A stretch of 64,000 nt of DNA, taken from assembly GCF_016864375.1 (NCBI RefSeq), contig NZ_CP069354.1, positions 2,129,501 through 2,193,500 of the forward strand, read 5' to 3'. The DNA comes from Microvirga sp. VF16 (GTDB lineage Bacteria; Pseudomonadota; Alphaproteobacteria; Rhizobiales; Beijerinckiaceae). A program made the position numbers and the translations under genes. A model generated the notes under the pieces. The model worked only from the letters and a program-made list of their open reading frames with translations, ran no database searches and was not told the origin of the DNA. This document shows positions 42,677 through 51,921 of the stretch, piece by piece; position 1 is the first letter of the stretch; each line of letters opens with the position of its first letter.

Positions 42677-44866
42677 TCAGTCCTCCATGCCATAGTCGTT
42701 TTCGCCGATCTGATCAGTGGGCGCGGGATCCTCGGGAGAGTTGCCTTCACTGCTAATCGTCCCGCCGATACCGGTGTCGGCGACCGAAGACGGTCCTGCG
42801 TCGTCCTCCATCGCGGTGTCGATGGATTCGAGGACTTCCGGGCCGCTCTCCACGCCACGGTCAAAGGCGAACGTTCGAAACACATTCCGGTCAAGGCGGT
42901 CGACATCGGCGGAGGTGATGATTGGGCAGGCGATGCCTGCGCGCTGCGTGGCGGATACGGAGAAGGCCTTGATATCCGCTAGCGCCTGAAAGACGACGTC
43001 CTCTGTGAGGCGCGCCATGTTAGCGTGATCCCGCCGGAGCGCCCGCTCCGTCGCTATCCAACGCTCAAGGGAGACACTCTCGAGCTCCGGCCGGACGCAG
43101 TCCACCGTCAGCCAACCGTTCTTGGTCCGGACTGACACGCGGCCGAGGTCACCCTCGTCGATGCGTACGAGCACCGGCTTTTGCTGCGCGACCCGACGCA
43201 GCCGTTGGAGTTCCTCAGATTGGTAGTGGAGGCCCAGCACCCGCACGCCCGTGTTAGTGATGCGACGCTCGACCGTGATGCCGAATATGTGGCGGCAGAC
43301 GTCTGCGTCCGGCGGAGGAAGGACTGGGTGGAGGCGGGTGGTGCGGATCCAGCAGTTGCGCGGCGTCTCGCCACCCAGGCCCTCGTGGGGAGTGTTGTGG
43401 TAGACATCGACGATCCAGCGCACGATCACGCGCCCAAGTTCGTCCGCGTCGATGACGGCATTGGCCTCGGAGTCGTAATCGCCTTTCGCGACCACATTCT
43501 CGAAGCTGCGGCCGTGGAACAGAGCCACCAATTGCTCGTGGATTGTGCGGAAGAAGCGCTCGATGCGGGCACGGTTCTGCGGGGTTCCCGCCGGCGGGAA
43601 AAGCATCTCGCTGCCCATGTCCGTCACGCACGCCCGGGTCTCGAAGGCGGTGTATGCCTTGTCGTTGTCGGTCGCGTAGGTCTCGCCGGACCCGCACTGA
43701 TCCCATGGGGTAACACAACCGGCAGCCTTGGCGAAGCGAGCCTTGTCCATCACGGCCATCGCGATCGTCGACACGGCAGCAGTGGACGTGTTGCTGTCGA
43801 TGATGCGGGCCGCCAAGATGCAGCGGGTGTAGCAATCGATGGCGACGGAGAGCCACAGGCGCCGACGCTCTACTTCCGCCTTGACCTCTGGGGAGAGCTT
43901 GGCCCAGACCCCCGCGTCCTCAAGGATGACCTGGAGGGAGATGCGCCAGGCGTCCATCTCTACGCGCTCGAGCGGGCGGGATACGTCGAGGCCCCCACGG
44001 ACGATGAAGAACTTCTTGCGTGCCGCTGCCTCGCCCTCCCGTCCCGCGTAGACCATGAAGGGATTAAGGCCAGCAATCACGCGCTCGAATGCTGAGCGGC
44101 TCGGCTTCTTCAGAAGACGCTCGCCTGTCTTTCTGCGCTCGAGATTCCTCGATTTCACTTCACTGACTAGATCGAGGTAGAGCGAGGCCTTTGTCGGCTT
44201 GAGAAGACTGGCATAGCGCTCGGCGATCTCACGCATGAGTATGCGCTCTTCAACATCCAGTCTGGGCGTGCGGTTGCCGCTCCGTCCGTAGCCATCACGA
44301 AGAGCCATTGCCTCAAAGCCGCAGGCCTCGTACTTACGTAGCCATTTCCTTAGCGCTGTCGGGCTTGGCGGACGCTTGATCGGAATATCTTTTTGGCCGC
44401 ACCGGCCGTCTGAAAGCGTCCTTGCGATTTGCTCCATGAGGTATGCTTTTATGAAAACCTTCATAGATGCGTCGGACCGGCTGACCTTGTGCGCCTCCTC
44501 CTCGCGCAGGAAGGCATCGACCATGTCCTTGCGAGCGAGGAGCCGCTCTCTGCGCTTCGGGCTGAGTTCTGAAATCAGCCGTTCCGGGCCTTCTAGTCGA
44601 AAGGACGCCGCAGATGCGCGATAATATTCTCTAATAATATTTAAGCGGCCATCCCGCCGCAGCTCCTCGAACTCCTCGTGCGTAAATGATTCACAAAGGT
44701 CAGGGGTATCGAGGCGGCGGAGGACGTGGCCTAGATCGTCGCTCGATTTGGCAACAAGTTCTAGAACACCGTCGATCACGTACCGCGCGTGGGGTTCCAG
44801 ACGATAGCGAGGGGTGAAGGGGATCGGGAGAGGCTTCGGAGACTCAGGAAGTTGTGATGCAGTCAT
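42677..44866 (-). CDS. tnsB: TnsB DDE transposase
   Basis: A 729-residue Mu/TniA-type integrase that binds the element ends and joins 3' ends to target DNA. Helix-turn-helix DNA-binding segments lie before residue 290 (SPTALRKWLRKYEACGFEAM). The catalytic RNase-H fold carries D305 (RVEMDAWRIS), D400 (TYATDNDKAY) and E436 (NRARIERFF), with the classic 35 residues between the last two. A Mu-type C-terminal beta-barrel follows (GEDLG-like RIDEGDLGRVSVRTKNGW). ATG 44866 has AAGAGG upstream, 13 bases after the tnsA stop. Confidence 0.93.
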   Translation of the reverse strand: MTASQLPESPKPLPIPFTPRYRLEPHARYVIDGVLELVAKSSDDLGHVLRRLDTPDLCESFTHEEFEELRRDGRLNIIREYYRASAASFRLEGPERLISELSPKRRERLLARKDMVDAFLREEEAHKVSRSDASMKVFIKAYLMEQIARTLSDGRCGQKDIPIKRPPSPTALRKWLRKYEACGFEAMALRDGYGRSGNRTPRLDVEERILMREIAERYASLLKPTKASLYLDLVSEVKSRNLERRKTGERLLKKPSRSAFERVIAGLNPFMVYAGREGEAAARKKFFIVRGGLDVSRPLERVEMDAWRISLQVILEDAGVWAKLSPEVKAEVERRRLWLSVAIDCYTRCILAARIIDSNTSTAAVSTIAMAVMDKARFAKAAGCVTPWDQCGSGETYATDNDKAYTAFETRACVTDMGSEMLFPPAGTPQNRARIERFFRTIHEQLVALFHGRSFENVVAKGDYDSEANAVIDADELGRVIVRWIVDVYHNTPHEGLGGETPRNCWIRTTRLHPVLPPPDADVCRHIFGITVERRITNTGVRVLGLHYQSEELQRLRRVAQQKPVLVRIDEGDLGRVSVRTKNGWLTVDCVRPELESVSLERWIATERALRRDHANMARLTEDVVFQALADIKAFSVSATQRAGIACPIITSADVDRLDRNVFRTFAFDRGVESGPEVLESIDTAMEDDAGPSSVADTGIGGTISSEGNSPEDPAPTDQIGENDYGMED

Positions 44867-44879
44867 GATGGCTTCCTCT

Positions 44880-45608
44880 TCAGTGCGTGCGGGCGAGCTT
44901 TCGGCCAAGGCGAACGGCGCTGTTGTGAGAGATGCGCCCGGGTCCGACGTGCTCGAGCACGCCATCACCAATTAGACTGGCAACGGCCATAAATCCGAGG
45001 CCATCATTGCGGGACGCTGCGAGCAGGTCGCAGACTCTAACCGAGCCAACTAGCGTGGACGCTATCCTTCTGACCTCCGCGATTGCGCTGTCGTTGCGCA
45101 TGCGACGAGACTTCAGGATTAGGCGGGCGTTCGCTGCACGATTCCGGGTAATGTGATCTCCCGTGCGAACTTCGAAGCGATCAGCGAAGGCTCTCGGGCA
45201 TTGGTCGCGGATCCGATCTACAGTTTCCGCAATACCGCTAGACTCTACTTTCGCTACAGGCTTCACGGCGATTGCCGTGCGGGTGCCGTTGTGGAGCTTC
45301 ACCACGAAGTCGAAAGTGTGCCGTCGATTGGCCCCGTCGCTGTCGACGTAACTCATGGCCTCTGGCTGCTCATGTATATCCTCAACGCTAGGTTGGACGA
45401 GGAGTATGTAAGCCAGGTCGCGCTCCAAGGTGCTCTCATAGACAATTTCTCGGTTTGTTGTTGGATTGACGATGTATCCCCTGACTGATCCTGTCGATTT
45501 GAGCGCTGGCCTGCGGCTTGCCCTCGATGCGGAAGGTGGAATCCAGATTTCAGAGTGTGGGCGTTTAGCCATCACATCGTTTGCGGCTCGGGGAGTCTTA
45601 TTACTCAT
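44880..45608 (-). CDS. tnsA: TnsA endonuclease subunit
   Basis: A 242-residue heteromeric transposase subunit that cuts the 5' ends so the element moves by cut-and-paste. Residues E62 (YESTLERDL), D100 (RRHTFDFVV) and K116 (TAIAVKPV) match the PD-(D/E)xK centre of TnsA (E63, D114, K132 in E. coli). The position of the E. coli Gln130 is Ala114 here. The C-terminal domain has a winged-helix look (CDLLAASRNDGLGFMAVASLIGDGVLEH), known to contact TnsC in Tn7. ATG 45608 has GAGGA upstream. It is the first gene of the operon. Confidence 0.9.
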   Translation of the reverse strand: MSNKTPRAANDVMAKRPHSEIWIPPSASRASRRPALKSTGSVRGYIVNPTTNREIVYESTLERDLAYILLVQPSVEDIHEQPEAMSYVDSDGANRRHTFDFVVKLHNGTRTAIAVKPVAKVESSGIAETVDRIRDQCPRAFADRFEVRTGDHITRNRAANARLILKSRRMRNDSAIAEVRRIASTLVGSVRVCDLLAASRNDGLGFMAVASLIGDGVLEHVGPGRISHNSAVRLGRKLARTH

Positions 45609-46720
45609 GTTGATTCCTCAGATGCGCCGGCCCGTTCGCCACCGACTGGATGGCGTTTGGCAGGCGCGGTCCCCGCTTGGTCTGATCAAGGCGCACCTCG
45701 ACCTACGCCGCTCAAGAAGCAGCGGCCAAACGGGCAATATGACTAGGGATTAAGGTGCGTCTGATACGAGATCGTAGTTGAGTCGCTCATCTAGTGACGC
45801 TGATGGATGATCTTTGGGGTGGCCCCTGCTAGCAAGTTCGATTGGTAATTGCTGGATGAGCAACTTGGGTGCAGCAAACACGCCTTGCATATAGATGTAG
45901 CACCAAAGCAATCGCGCAATTCATTGCACGCGGATGGCAAGTTGAAATGTCTACATGCAAGCACTTGCCACACTTTAAGTCGTGGAAACTTGATCAACCT
46001 CCTGTCGCAGGAGCGACTGGATGATACCGCAGTTTTTGTCTCGGAAAGCGCGAGAGGTTTTTTCGGCGTGGCGTCGGAGTCAAGAGGGAAGGGCGGGCAG
46101 GAATGCCCTGATGTTTGGGTTTCTCTGTTAGGCATGGTGGATCCTATCCGCCATAGACGAGAAGCTGCTTGACCCGCGTGTAAACACGGGGCAGAGTCTC
46201 ATCACTCGGCGGTCATTGTTGGGTGGCTATGCCGACCTCGCTAGCGGGCTGGATCGGCGTGAATTTGGGAGCGCCTTGGTTGCAGCCAAGGCGTTTCTCT
46301 TTTGCGCATACTAGCGCTCATCCGGCTTCTGCTCGCTATCGTGTAGCGGCAATGTCGGTAAGTTTTACTTCATGAAACCTCCTTGCAGAGTTTGAAATCT
46401 CCGCTCCAACTGGCCTAGAGCACATAGGAAAGAGCTCTGCCCACGGCCTGTCTATATGTAATCTTGTGACATTTGGTTTGCCGGGAATTTTGGGAAATCT
46501 TTGCGCCCCGATGGCTTGACGCGTGTAAGCTTGGCGGGTAAGTGGCTAACGGGCTGCCGAGCAGAAAAGCCAGCAAAGTGCGAGCAACTTTGTTGCTATT
46601 GGCGACTGGATTAGCACCGATTTGAAGACAAGAATCTTGGTCTGCGCTCAGCGCATAGGTCCCATCACCTAGGCCAGGTCGTCCGAAATCCACCCATTTG
46701 CAATCGACTCCTGCTGCTTT
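45609..46720. other. 1.1-kb region upstream of tnsA without a convincing gene
   Basis: Expected to carry the tns promoter and the TnsB-binding right end. I found related words ATCAAGGCGCACCT (about 45684) and ATTAAGGTGCGTCT (about 45750), and CAAGTT/CAACTTG words near 45835-45990, but no clear set of 20-bp binding sites. The frames here have no recognisable protein features. A terminator hairpin lies at 46272-46303. Confidence 0.5.
46272..46304 (+). terminator. Rho-independent terminator or small-RNA 3' end
   Basis: CGCCTTGG-TTGCAG-CCAAGGCG followed by TTTCTCTTTT. No gene on the plus strand ends just upstream, so it may close a short untranslated transcript. Confidence 0.65.
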
Positions 46721-47032
46721 TCAGAAATGAATCGGGTCTGTCGGAGGATGTCTTGTGCCGGAACGGGTCGGAGACGGCAGACGGTTCTTATCAGGGCCTG
46801 AAGTTGGATGAGTGGCGTCCGCGACAGCCGGCAATGCGGTATTGAGAACTAACTCGCAGAGCCGTTCCAGTCTGATTGGAGTGTGAATCGTCCGCTCCGC
46901 CGCTAGCAGTAGAGATTCGTTTTGAAAGCAATCTGTGTCATGAATCCATTGTATAGCGTCGATGGAAACAAGATGTCGGCGGCCATCAACGTCATGGATT
47001 AGTATAAACCTTCCGCATTTGTTAGGAAGCAT
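46721..47032 (-). CDS. Small hypothetical protein, FlbD-like N-terminal half
   Basis: A 103-residue frame starting MLPNKCGRFILIHDVDGRRH, then LVSIDAIQWIHDTDC and TIHTPIRLERLCELVLN, with a Pro/Ser-rich tail. The strand-turn-strand pattern with VSIDAIQWI resembles the FlbD fold, but this is a guess from pattern only. ATG 47032 has GAGGA 9 bases upstream. The GC content is lower than in surrounding genes. It lies between the tns module and an AT-rich island. Confidence 0.45.
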   Translation of the reverse strand: MLPNKCGRFILIHDVDGRRHLVSIDAIQWIHDTDCFQNESLLLAAERTIHTPIRLERLCELVLNTALPAVADATHPTSGPDKNRLPSPTRSGTRHPPTDPIHF

Positions 47033-47047
47033 GCAACTTTTCCTCAT

Positions 47048-47509
47048 TCACTGGTTGCCGTTCGGTATGAACTGCATTCACGTTGGAATTATGAGGAGTG
47101 GCTGACAAAAGTAAACTGAATGAAAGGGGAACTTGAACATTGGATGGATGTTAGTAAATATAGATAGTTGAGAAGAGTTATAAATTGATGTAATCATATG
47201 TACATTTTAGCGCGAAATACAATATCGGTATGATGTGTGGCAAGTAAATATACACATTTACCATATTCGGACTTATTATAGGAAGTCGAAAAAATTATTT
47301 ATTATAATTTGATATTATCCGTAAAATTGCCCATGGGATGGGGGTGGATTGGGCGTAAACTCTAAATTACATATTTTATTATACACATGAAATCTTTGGG
47401 CGTGCCGTACGCATGCCATGCTGATGCTTTCTGCTCAAGGTGCGTACTGTCAAAAGGTGCAAGAAGTTGCTTTGCCTGCTGCTACGCTGACGCCTCTAAA
47501 CATGGGGCC
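47048..47509. other. AT-rich island
   Basis: About 47090-47400 is strikingly AT-rich compared with the rest of the window, with runs such as AAAAAATTATTTATTATAAT and many TA steps. It has no gene, and stops against the TTA target duplicate of the IS5 element. It could be an element end, a silenced (H-NS/Ros-type) foreign tract or a relic replicon segment. Confidence 0.6.
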
Positions 47510-47512
47510 TTA

Positions 47513-48444
47513 GAGGCTGACTCAAAAAGACATGTGGTCTTTCAGGTCCTTGCGAGCCGCCTGGTCAGCATCCGGATATGGGCGATGAAGACCCATGCCA
47601 CCGCACTTTCAATAGAGGCTTCGAAGTCCTTGGCCAGGCGGCGGCAGCGTCCAAGCCAACCGAAGGTTCGCTCCACGACCCAGCGGCGCTTGAGGACCGC
47701 AAAGCCTTTGACCGCATCCGAGCGTTTGATGATCTCGATCGTCCAGTGCCCGAGAGCGGCGAGAGCGTCGCGCAACTTGTCTCCCGCGTAGCCGCCATCG
47801 GCAAAGACATGGCGCAGCCACGGATAGAGGGTGCGGACGGACGTCAGCACCTCTACGGCTCCGTCCCGGTCCTGGATCTCGGCGGGATGAACCCTTAACC
47901 CGACCAGATGGCCCTGCGTGTCGGTGATGATGTGGCGCTTGCGGCCCTTGATCTTCTTGCCGGCATCAAAGCCGCGCGGGCCGCCGGCTTCGGTGGTCTT
48001 CACGGACTGGCTGTCGATCACGCCGGCCGAGGGGCTCGCCTCGCGGCCGGCCCTCTCGCGCGAGGCGGCCACGAGAGCATGGTTGATCCGCTCAAAGGTG
48101 CCGTCGCGTGACCAGGCATAGAAGTATCCTTGCACGGTCGAATAGGGCGGAAACTCCTTTGGCAGCTGGCGCCATTGGCACCCGGTCGAGGCGAGATAGA
48201 GAATGGCATCGGCCACGGCCCGCAGGCAGGTCATACGCGGACGCCCGATCCGCCGGGCGGCGGGCATGAACGGCTCGACCAGCGCCCATTCGGCATCTGT
48301 GAGATTGCTTGCATAGCGCAGTCCATCCCGCCGATACTGTCGGCGAGTGGCCTCGGTCCAAACCATCGTGACCTCCATCGAATCTTTGCAAATCCGACGG
48401 AATCACAGGGCCTTGAGGCCACTCAACCTTTTTCAGTCAGCCTC
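47513..48444 (-). mobile_element. IS5-family insertion sequence, complete
   Basis: 932 bp with inverted ends GAGGCTGACTCAAAAAG (left) and GAGGCTGACTGAAAAAG (right, complement), 16 of 17 identical. It is flanked by TTA at 47510-47512 and 48445-48447, a 3-bp duplication typical of the IS1031 subgroup. One intact transposase gene suggests recent movement. Confidence 0.9.
47542..48366 (-). CDS. IS5-family DDE transposase
   Basis: A 274-residue single-frame transposase. DUF4096-type N-terminus (LTDAEWALVEPFMPAARRIG, LYLASTGCQWRQLPKEFPPY) and the DDE core: GVIDSQSVKTTEA (first Asp), FADGGYAGDKLRDAL (second Asp) and RRWVVERTFGWLGRCRRL (Glu, the Y(2)R(3)E(6)R-like signature). ATG 48366 has GGAGGT upstream. 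No frameshift is seen, so it is probably active. Confidence 0.93.
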   Translation of the reverse strand: MVWTEATRRQYRRDGLRYASNLTDAEWALVEPFMPAARRIGRPRMTCLRAVADAILYLASTGCQWRQLPKEFPPYSTVQGYFYAWSRDGTFERINHALVAASRERAGREASPSAGVIDSQSVKTTEAGGPRGFDAGKKIKGRKRHIITDTQGHLVGLRVHPAEIQDRDGAVEVLTSVRTLYPWLRHVFADGGYAGDKLRDALAALGHWTIEIIKRSDAVKGFAVLKRRWVVERTFGWLGRCRRLAKDFEASIESAVAWVFIAHIRMLTRRLART

Positions 48445-48447
48445 TTA

Positions 48448-48988
48448 GCAAATAAATGTTTTTGGATGCCGGAGATGATCATGCGCCCGTCGGAGCTTTG
48501 TCTTAGATCCTGCATTGGATCCTCCAAGCGATAGGCATGTGTATGATCCATGCAGTCCGAATTTGGATTAAAGTGCAGGACCCGTGCTTCGCCTTGGTGT
48601 GACCAGACGGGGGTGTTCTGCTTGCTGACTGGAGAAACTTCAGCCTAACCCTAACCGGAAGAGTCCTGGAAGCTTGCGGTTTGTAAGGAAGAGACTGTCT
48701 CCGTGGCGTTAGCTTCACCGAGTTAACATTATGGCAGCAGGCCAACTGCCCGAGCATTGGAGGTCCGCACAGTGGTGGGACCTGCCGCACTCGAGACACG
48801 AAGCTGTGATCCCCTCGTTTGTATCAACCTTGCGAGCAGCGCGAGCCACCACCTGGATCAAGAACGGTGCCCTTCCGCCCTACACTGATGCCGAGACCGG
48901 TTCGGGTGAGGAGGCTTTTGAGGGGATGATCCTTCGTGACCCATCAGCCCTTGTCACTCCTTCGTCATCACTCATCATCGAGAGGCCT
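48448..48988. other. Intergenic region, no gene seen
   Basis: The plus-strand frame entering from 48731 lacks conserved character until the ATG at 48989. No repeat was recognised. Confidence 0.4.
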
Positions 48989-50106
48989 ATGATGACCCGT
49001 GCAAAGCTCTTCACTCCGTTCCGGGTAGGCGAAGCCGAACTCGTCAACCGCATCGTGATCGCTCCCATGTGCCAATACTCGGCCGAGAACGGATGCATGA
49101 CCGACTGGCACATGATCCACTTGGGCCAACTCGCGCTCTCAGGTGCCGCGCTCCTGACGATCGAGGCGACGGCAGTCATGCCGGAAGGGCGGATCACTTA
49201 TGCCGATGTCGGCCTTTATTCCGATCCTTGTGAGGCGGCCATGCAGCGCGTCTTGGACAGCATCCGCCGCTGGTCCGACATGCCGATTGCGATCCAGTTG
49301 AACCATGCCGGGCGCAAGGCCTCCACGGGGGTGCCGTGGAAGGGAGGAAAGCAGATCCCGCTGGATCACGCCAATGGTTGGCAGACCGCAGCGCCAGCGG
49401 TCATCCCGCAAAATGTCAGTGAAAACTCCCCGATGGCACTGGATCATGACGGGCTGGTGCACGTGCGTGATGCCTTCGCCGAGGCGGCCGGGCGTGCCGC
49501 CCGGCTCGGCATCGACGCAGTTCAGATCCATGCTGCCCATGGCTATCTGCTGCACCAGTTCCTCTCTCCATTGTCCAATCAGCGAGAAGACGAATATGGC
49601 GGTTCCCTTGAGAACCGGATGCGGTTTCCGCTCGAGGTGTTCGATGCGGTCCGGGCCGTGTTTCCGCACGAGCGGCCCGTGACGGTGCGGGTATCGGGCA
49701 CGGATTGGACCGAGGGAGGCTGGACGATCGAGGAAACCGTAGCCTTCGCCAAGGCGCTGGAGGCACGCAAGTCAGCGCCATTCACGTCTCGAGCGGCGGG
49801 CTTGCCCCAGCGCAGCAGATTCCGGTCGGGCCGAGTTATCAGGTTCCGCTGGCCCGGGCGGTCAAGGCCGCCACCACGATGCCGGTTATTGCTGTGGGTC
49901 TGATTACCGACCCTGTCCAGGCGGAGGCGATCCTCGTCACGGGCGATGCCGACCTCATCGCGCTGGCTCGTGCCATTATCTATGACCCCCATTGGCCCTG
50001 GCATGCCGCGGCGCATTTCGGAGCCAGCGTCAAGGCGCCGAGCCAGTACCTGCGGTCCCAGCCTCGGCAGTTTCCCGCTCTCTTCGAGGTCCGTGCAGAC
50101 GACTGA
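48989..50106 (+). pseudogene. Old-yellow-enzyme-type NADH:flavin oxidoreductase, frameshifted
   Basis: YqjM/xenobiotic-reductase-like ene-reductase. Frame 1 gives TRAKLFTPFRVGEAELVNRI, APMCQYSAENGCMTDWHMIH, IQLNHAGRKAS, VQIHAAHGYLLHQFLSPLSN and REDEYGGSLENRMRF. After AFAKALEAR at about 49770 the family sequence continues in another frame (VSAIHVSSGGLAPAQQIPVG, MPVIAVGLI, DLIALARAIIYDPHWPW) to the stop at 50106. One base is missing, so the flavin site is split. ATG 48989 has GAGAGG upstream. It is either a recent inactivation or a sequencing error; every other part of the gene is well preserved. Confidence 0.85.
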
Positions 50107-50449
50107 TCGTTGTTCGCCGGGAAGTTCGGTTCAACTCCAATGCTCCCAGGCTCGATGCAGTCCTCGCCGAGGAACGGCGCGTTCAAGTGCTCGCCGCCGG
50201 GTGCCACTCCATCCAGGATATCACCGGTGCTATTCGGGCAGCCGCCAATCCTCGCGGACCTTTTGCCGTTCTGATCGATGCGCTGCCTCACCAAGACTGA
50301 ACCAGAGGCATTCCCATCGGGCCTCGGTGGGGCCTGGATCGACGGCAGGACTGCACGGATTGATCGCGACAGCGCCGTTCTCGACTTGCCCCTAGACGAT
50401 CGAACCCGACCAGCCTAGTGGACGCAATCTCATCGCACGGGCAGACCGC
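50107..50449. other. Intergenic region with possible gene remnant
   Basis: A frame ending at 50300 (LDAVLAEERRVQVLAAGCHS, IQDITGAIRAAANPRGPFAV) looks protein-like but has no start or family I can name. It may be a fragment. Confidence 0.3.
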
Positions 50450-51694
50450 ATGGCAACTGACTGGGACGTCGTGATCATCGGAGGCGGGGCAGCAGGGATC
50501 GGCGCGGCGCGTCGGCTGGCAGCCAGTGGGCTGTCAACGCTGCTGCTGGAAGCCTCGCAGCGGATCGGTGGCCGCGCCTGGACGGTCAATATAGCCGGAC
50601 AGGCGCTCGACCTCGGCTGCGGCTGGCTCCATTCGGCCGATCGCAATCCATGGGTCGATCTCGCCAAAGCATCAGGCTTCGCCGTCGATCGCCGTAGCCC
50701 GGCCTGGGGCCAGCAATATCGCGACCTCGGTTTTCCACAGGCCGAGCAGGACGCGGCGGATGAAGCGTACGAGGCATGGTACGAACGTCTGGCCGCCGTT
50801 GCACGGCACAGCGACCGCGCCGCCGATGCCCTGGAGCCCGATGCGACCTGGAACCCCTATCTTCAGGCGATCAGCGGCTATCTCAGCGGCGCCGTCCTCG
50901 AGCGCCTCTCGATTGCCGACTATCTTGCCTACGATGCGGCCTCGACCGGGCGCAATTGGCGTGTGCCGGTGGGATACGGCACGCTCATTGCGGCCAGCTT
51001 GCCGCCTACCGTCGCGCTCCGTCTCGCCACTCCGGTCGAGGCGATCGACCTTGCGGCGACAGGCGTGAGCATAGTCACACGGGCTGGCACCCTCCGTGCG
51101 CGAAGCGCGATCGTTACGGTCTCGACCGCGGTGCTCGCCGGTGGCAGGATCGGGCTGCCGTCAGTGCTCGACGACTGGTGCCATGCCGCCGCCAACCTGC
51201 CGCTCGGACATGACGAGAAGCTGTTCCTGGAGATCGTGGGCGACAGTGCCTTCGACCCCGAGACCCATGTGCTCGGTAACCCACACGACCCGCACACCGG
51301 AACCTACTACATCCGACCGTTCGGTCGCCCGGTGATCGAGGGTTTCTTTGGTGGTGAAGGTGCCCGAGTGCTGGCGGAGAATGGACCCGCCGCCGGCTTC
51401 GCCTACGCGACCGACCAACTCGCGGCGCTGTTCGGTGACGATGTCCGAAGCAGACTACGCCCGCTTGTGATCTCGAACTGGAGCCTGACGGAGTATGTCG
51501 GGGGTGCCTACAGCTACGCCCTTCCTGGGCGTGCAGCGGCACGGGAAGCACTTGCCCGTCCATTCGAGCAGCGACTGTTCTTTGCCGGCGAGGCGACACA
51601 CCGGAATGATTTCTCGACCGCTCACGGCGCTTACCAGAGCGGGAGGCGGGCGGCTGACGAAGTGATCGCTGCGCTCACGCCGCATGCCCCCTAG
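50450..51694 (+). CDS. Flavin amine oxidase
   Basis: A 414-residue FAD enzyme of the monoamine/polyamine oxidase family. The dinucleotide motif is DVVIIGGGAAGIGAARRLA, and RIGGRAWTV is the second FAD contact. GYGTLIAASLP, VTVSTAVLAGGRIGLP and the C-terminal LFFAGEATHRNDFSTAHGAY with GRRAADEV complete the FAD site. It oxidises an amine or related substrate to an imine with H2O2 release; the substrate is not evident. It follows the ene-reductase on the same strand after 340 bases. Confidence 0.88.
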   Translation: MATDWDVVIIGGGAAGIGAARRLAASGLSTLLLEASQRIGGRAWTVNIAGQALDLGCGWLHSADRNPWVDLAKASGFAVDRRSPAWGQQYRDLGFPQAEQDAADEAYEAWYERLAAVARHSDRAADALEPDATWNPYLQAISGYLSGAVLERLSIADYLAYDAASTGRNWRVPVGYGTLIAASLPPTVALRLATPVEAIDLAATGVSIVTRAGTLRARSAIVTVSTAVLAGGRIGLPSVLDDWCHAAANLPLGHDEKLFLEIVGDSAFDPETHVLGNPHDPHTGTYYIRPFGRPVIEGFFGGEGARVLAENGPAAGFAYATDQLAALFGDDVRSRLRPLVISNWSLTEYVGGAYSYALPGRAAAREALARPFEQRLFFAGEATHRNDFSTAHGAYQSGRRAADEVIAALTPHAP

Positions 51695-51921
51695 ACGTTG
51701 CCGTTGATCAAGGTCGCCTGCCAGCGGTTATGGTGGGTGTGTCAGTATGGACGGGGCGAGTACCTGCCGGCGCAAGCTGGTGCCTGTCCAGGATATTATA
51801 GATCGACTTGGTTTACTCTGACTAAGAGCTTCTTGAAAGGAATGGCGACTCTCGCTGACACGAGGAAGGGCGTCAGGTTCTCGCCTCACAGAGGCGCCCA
51901 CCTGTGTTTCGGCGTGCAATG

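Larger units (their letters stand above)
39697..45608 (-). mobile_element. Tn7-like transposition module tnsA-tnsB-tnsC-tniQ
   Basis: Four tightly coupled genes encode the full Tn7-like machinery: TnsA endonuclease, TnsB DDE transposase, TnsC AAA+ ATPase and a TniQ target selector. The boundaries given are those of the operon. The real element must extend to terminal repeats that I could not locate. The AIPR gene is a likely passenger. No CRISPR array or cas gene is nearby, so this is not recognisably a CRISPR-associated transposon. Confidence 0.9.

Noticed and set aside
45849..46172. Plus-strand 107-residue frame upstream of tnsA, and the opposite 114-residue frame
   Set aside because: Neither has a ribosome site, conserved character or codon pattern; they overlap each other on opposite strands.
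46130..46310. tRNA gene as a transposon attachment site
   Set aside because: No T-arm GGTTCRANTCC or cloverleaf could be drawn from the sequence.
46415..46693. 92-residue minus-strand frame
   Set aside because: No ribosome site and low-complexity composition without protein-like pattern.
45609..47500. CRISPR array or guide RNA associated with the Tn7-like operon
   Set aside because: No regularly spaced direct repeats and no cas12k, cas8, cas7, cas6 or cas5-like gene is present; only tnsA-tnsB-tnsC-tniQ.
50124..50300. Independent gene ending RGPFAVLIDALPHQD
   Set aside because: No start codon with a ribosome site and no family match; kept only as a possible fragment.
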